This document shows, one piece after another, positions 60,111-64,000 of a stretch of DNA of 64,000 nt (the stretch's first letter is position 1; every line of letters starts with the position of its first letter). Made by a program: the position numbers and the translations under genes. Origin of the DNA: Leucaena leucocephala (lineage: Eukaryota > Streptophyta > Magnoliopsida > Fabales > Fabaceae). The notes below the pieces were generated by a model that was given only the letters and a program-made list of their open reading frames with translations, was not told the DNA's origin and made no database searches. The stretch covers positions 10,618,501 to 10,682,500 of the forward strand of contig CM073557.1 in NCBI GenBank assembly GCA_037074615.1. Direction: 5' to 3'.

Positions 60111-63100
60111 TGTCATATCCTTAATTTTAACCTTAATTATACTCAATTGGAAGTAACTTGAACCAATTACATGTCTCTTTGCTTTAGAAATTTGAATTCT
60201 CAAGAAAATGCTTATTGGGTACTGTTAATTTGTTAATCCATAATATATCCCTAACTTTGAAAATTCATAATTAAATATAGCAAAATTGAAATGGGGTGGT
60301 TCCAATTTCTAATGGAAGCTCTTTCATTTAACTTTGAAGGAAAAATATAAAACTGAGGTTTCATTATCCAAATGAAATTAGTTTATTCATTGAAAAATAC
60401 TATTCATTTGATAAATCTTGAAATTCCAGCTTCCTTGCCTTAAATTCAAACATTCATTCTCCTTGATTACTTGTCCAAATGAAATGTGTTACCTATGGAT
60501 CCAGATGTGTTCTTTAAGTCTATAAAAATTATAGAGAAATTCATTCATTTACTATATAAAATTAGCGATTGAACGTCACTACCTCTAGCCGCTCACTTTA
60601 TCTCAATTCTAAATTTTATCTCCAAGTTAAAAAAATCATATTAAATCGAAAACTTAACCAATTGAGACATTTTTTGTGTCTATTTAAAGCTCTATATCTT
60701 AGCTACTTTAATGCCAAATTTTACATCCAAACTCGTTGGTTAAGTCATCATAATTACTATCACAAGGTTACTACCTCATAATACAAACACACTATAATAT
60801 GCTAGGTATCCCATCAAGTCATCTCATAGTGCCAAGTAGTAAGCATAACTTATTACACAAATTCAAACATCTAAATTTAACCTTTTCCTTGGGAGGTTCC
60901 AGCACCTATAACATGGTTATGCATATGGAAAGAATGAGATTTCATGGAAATATCAATAGCAAGTCATACAAACTATAATATCATGCATGGTTGATTAAAT
61001 GCTTAACATGTTATCATGAGATGGGAGCTACTTCATGTTCATACATAAGCAAACTCTAACATGCATATTGTCATGACATTATTTGCAAGGAGTTCCAATC
61101 ATTTAAACTTTATCATCATCATCATAGTATAATCTTAAGCTTAACCAAACATCACAAATAACAAGCAAGTATCCAATCAAACAAACATAACATTATAGTT
61201 AGGTATTCTTGCTACGTCTTAAGTTATCCTTGACAAACTCTTCTTGAGATGGTCTTATTCCCTCACAAATGTCAAAACCTAGCCATTACAAAGTAACATC
61301 AAGTTATAACTCAACTTTAAAACAATTTTAAGACTAGGTTCTAACTAGATTCTATTCTTTGTCTACTTTATGACTTATGCTTCCATCTTTATAAAATAAA
61401 TTCTCATGGTTCATTTCCACATAATTTTTCATATAGAATCCAAATATGAAATCATATTTTCCAAAATCAAATCACATCCTTGTCTACTGGATAGAACTGA
61501 AATGTCTCCTCTTGTAAAAAATTCCTATTTTGATTCCAATGCTTCCACACTTGTTTCACTACTTTGTCCCCATACAATTTTCCCTTTTAAACCCATTGGA
61601 AGCATCAAAATCATGAAATTCTAACATATGAACAATGATTTATACAGTGGCAGCCAAGAACATCAAACCCTAACTACATGTATACTTGAATTCCCAAGCT
61701 AATACCACTTGATTCTAGCTTGTTTAAGCTTGTCTACACTATCCATAACGTAAAATTCATATTCCCACCACATATGAACAGCATGACTAGTAGCAACATC
61801 AAAGGGAAAGTGCCATAGAAACCTCTTAAAACCCAGAGCAAACTTGTTAGAACAAAGTCCAAGATCAAAGGAACTAGTTACATTTCTTGTTGCTCCAAGG
61901 TGTACGCTTCTTTCTTGCTTCAAAGTAAATTTTGGTAGAGGTTTCCCAAGGCTTCTAAGCTGCCAAACAGTTCTGGAATTAGGGGGTATTTATAAAAAAA
62001 TTGGGTGGAAATGGAAGGCCAATATTAGTTTGGTTACTATTTGATCTAATGGTCCATAATCCACCTTCCATCAAACTTGCCCTATAAGCCTTATTAATGA
62101 CATCATTTAGGGTTGTGTTTGGATGAAGAAAAGTATAAATACTGGCAGAAAAAATTATAGTCCAGTCTAGTATCGATCTAGGCAGTTTCCCAAAAACTGA
62201 ATTGTTTTATGTTCCTAATTTTTATAATATTCTAGAATATGTATTATATCATGAAAACCAGTGTTTAGGTTTTTCTACCATTGACATTGTTAGACTGAGT
62301 ATTTATCTTCCAACCATCCTTTGAGAAATTACCAAAATACCCTTGTGCACTTTCTTACACTGTATTAACCCTAGGGGCATAATTGTCATTTCATACCTCC
62401 TTACTTCTTATCAGGGCATATACTGACCCTGATTAATCACCCTTATACTCAGATGGACATTTTTGACCTGTCCAAAGTGACCAAAATGTCTTCCATCCAT
62501 CTCTTGTTCATTATTATGACATAGGGGCATTTTTGTAATTTCACACTTTTTTGGGTTCATTTAGATACTGGCCCATTTGACTGTCAAACATCTTATTGGG
62601 CATTTTGGATACCATTTTAGGCCTCTATATGGGTCCAATATATTTATGGCTCAATTCCCAAAAACCTCACCCGAAAGTATTTATCGGGCATATAATTCTA
62701 CTGTAAATTCTATTAAAAATTCTACATAACTTCTTTTTGAGCCTATCAGCTTTATAAATTTCTATAAATTATGAGAATTTACTGCCAAATTTTATCTGGT
62801 TAGGAGATCCAAAAGGACCTATAAGAATCCTCAGACTTTAAAAATTAATATCAATTATCTGGGGCCTCAGATCAAAATTATGAAAAATATGTCTGGCCCA
62901 AATTGCATTCTTTATTTACTGGTAAAATTTGGGACTACAGCATTTCCGAGCAATTCTGGGACTTTTCTGGCACAACTTCCTCATAATTATGATTTTGCCC
63001 CTTAAACTTTTGCTTAATTACATTTAGGTCTCTAAAATTTTTAAAATTACACTTAATGGCCCAACTTTTTTCTCTACTTTCTATTTTGGACATATAACTT

Positions 63101-63250
63101 TTATAAATTCTATTTAGGTCATTGAACTTTCTATTATTTACACTTTAATCCCTTTCCTTACTTAAATTTCTATACTTTCCTTAGAGAATCTCATATTTAT
63201 TACATACAAACTGTACAAACATACCAGATAAGAAAATTGGGAATATGATA
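60111..63250 (-). mobile_element. LTR B3, 3' LTR of a Tekay/Del-type chromovirus
   Basis: TGTCATATCC at 60111 to GAATATGATA at 63250, 3140 bp, B family. Minus-strand TATA near 61986-61994 (gggtatttataaa on plus). It differs from the solo LTRs in being followed by a polypurine tract and the end of a pol gene, so it is the 3' LTR of an element whose interior runs to the right. Because the interior is broken at about 63628, the 5' LTR is not in view. Confidence 0.85.
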
Positions 63251-63262
63251 TCCCCCTTAAAA
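63251..63262 (-). promoter_or_regulatory. polypurine tract of the Tekay-type element
   Basis: Minus-strand TTTTAAGGGGGA directly before the LTR, preceded by a GAGCACGAAATTTATTTT-type border like that at 34275-34300. Confidence 0.72.
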
Positions 63263-63620
63263 TAAATTTCGTGCTCAAAATTTACAATATATACATATTA
63301 AGGAAATAATTCAGGATATATCTCCTTCATTCTTTTCTCTACTTCCCATGTGGCTTCATTCTCAGTTAATCCTTTCCAAAACTACTTTGACTAACAAATT
63401 TGTTTATTTCGTAGTTGCTTAACCTTTCAATCAATAATTCGTAATGGTCCAACTTCATAAGTCAGGTCATCTCGTAGCATCATATCATCTTGTTCAAGCA
63501 CATGTTATAAGTATGGAACATACTTCTTTAATTGGGAAACATGAAATACATCATGTATTTGGCTATGAAACATCCTACTTTTACCACCTCAAAGTACATA
63601 TTTGAAAGCATATTTGATTA
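63263..63620 (-). pseudogene. Tekay-type integrase C-terminus with chromodomain-like tail
   Basis: Minus-strand pieces, in mixed frames, read MLRDDLTYEVGPLRII, VKQLRNK, FWKGLTENEATWEVEKRMKE and FEHEIYFKG. This is the end of Tekay/Del and related chromovirus pol (…REDLTYEE…, VKVLW…EEATWE…, FEDE). Stops are present (for example after HGK) and the frame is lost before 63620, where another LTR-like sequence begins. It supports the view that the A/B LTR families belong to this lineage. Confidence 0.7.
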
Positions 63621-63627
63621 GTGGAAG

Positions 63628-64000
63628 CATTACATTAGCCCAAAAATTAAAATTTTAAAACTTACTTCTTGGATACTGTTTATTTGGTGATTTTCAGATT
63701 TATAGTCCAACTTTAAAAATTCATAACTAATTGTAGAAAAATTGCATTTAGGTGATCCAAATTTCTAATTGAAACTCTTTCATAGCTCTTTAAGGAGAAA
63801 ATATAAATTTGGATATTTACTTTGCCAATTGATACAGTTAAATCGTTACTTTTTACTGTTCATATGACAAATTCTAGAATTTCCAGATTCTGTCTCTTAA
63901 CTTTGAAAATTCATTTCTCTTGATATACACATCTAAATAAGCCATATTACATATGAATTTAAAGATCTGTATGTGTACTACATGCCTATAAAATTTTGCA
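63628..64000 (-). mobile_element. LTR-like fragment of the A/B superfamily, cut by window end
   Basis: Contains ttactgttcatatgacaaat, attcatttctcttgatatac and tgtgtactacatgcctataa in the order seen near the start of the A LTRs (compare 31020-31340). It interrupts the Tekay-type integrase tail. No target duplication can be tested because the other end is outside the window. Confidence 0.6.

Overview
This window is plant nuclear DNA, most likely from a eudicot, and it consists almost entirely of transposable elements. The families present are the reason for that call: Ty1/Copia elements, Ty3/Gypsy chromoviruses, an Athila-like Gypsy element, and a CACTA (En/Spm) DNA transposon with TNP2 and Ptta/En/Spm-type genes. 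Primer-binding sites match plant initiator tRNA-Met. I found no convincing host gene, no tRNA or rRNA gene, no CRISPR array and no bacterial-style operon. The species cannot be named from the sequence alone.

Layout. 1-2741 is AT-rich, with an LTR-like fragment at the very start and a possible old Gypsy LTR near 1100-2345. 2742-3240 looks like part of a Copia LTR. About 3250-30525 is one decayed CACTA transposon whose genes run on the minus strand. It has been split by two insertions. The first is a short-LTR chromovirus (3447-8475, TSD ATTAC). The second is a 3.3-kb Gypsy solo LTR (9323-23525, TSD CTGAT, here called A1). A1 was itself hit by a young full-length Copia element (11806-20854, TSD GTAAT, here Copia-T) and by a solo LTR of the same Copia family (21553-23408).

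The CACTA element sits inside an older Copia element (here Copia-S; pieces at 30529-30910 and 42243-44516). Copia-S is also split, inside its reverse transcriptase, by an 11.3-kb LARD-like element (30911-42242, TSD TATGG). That element has two 3.3-kb LTRs and a mostly non-coding interior. From 44517 on there is a second pile: B0, a truncated LTR containing solo LTR A4; an Athila-like gag/protease remnant (49262-50201 and 58602-59540) split by solo LTR B1 (50202-58601, TSD GAGAA); B1 split by solo LTR B2 (53118-58278, TSD GAATG); and B2 split by a Copia solo LTR (55299-57253, TSD GTATG). The window ends in the 3' LTR and integrase tail of a Tekay/Del-type chromovirus (60111-63620), followed by one more LTR fragment.

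The parts do not form a pathway; they form a stratigraphy. Eight target-site duplications were read directly from the sequence (six of them perfect) and give the order of insertion. Six elements survive only as solo or single LTRs, three are full length, and every coding region carries nonsense or frame damage. The points most worth checking are the LARD-like element, with its unrecognised 220-codon ORF remnant and its row of small hairpins, and the young Copia-T element, which has nearly identical LTRs but three in-frame stops and a twin GC-rich hairpin in its leader.
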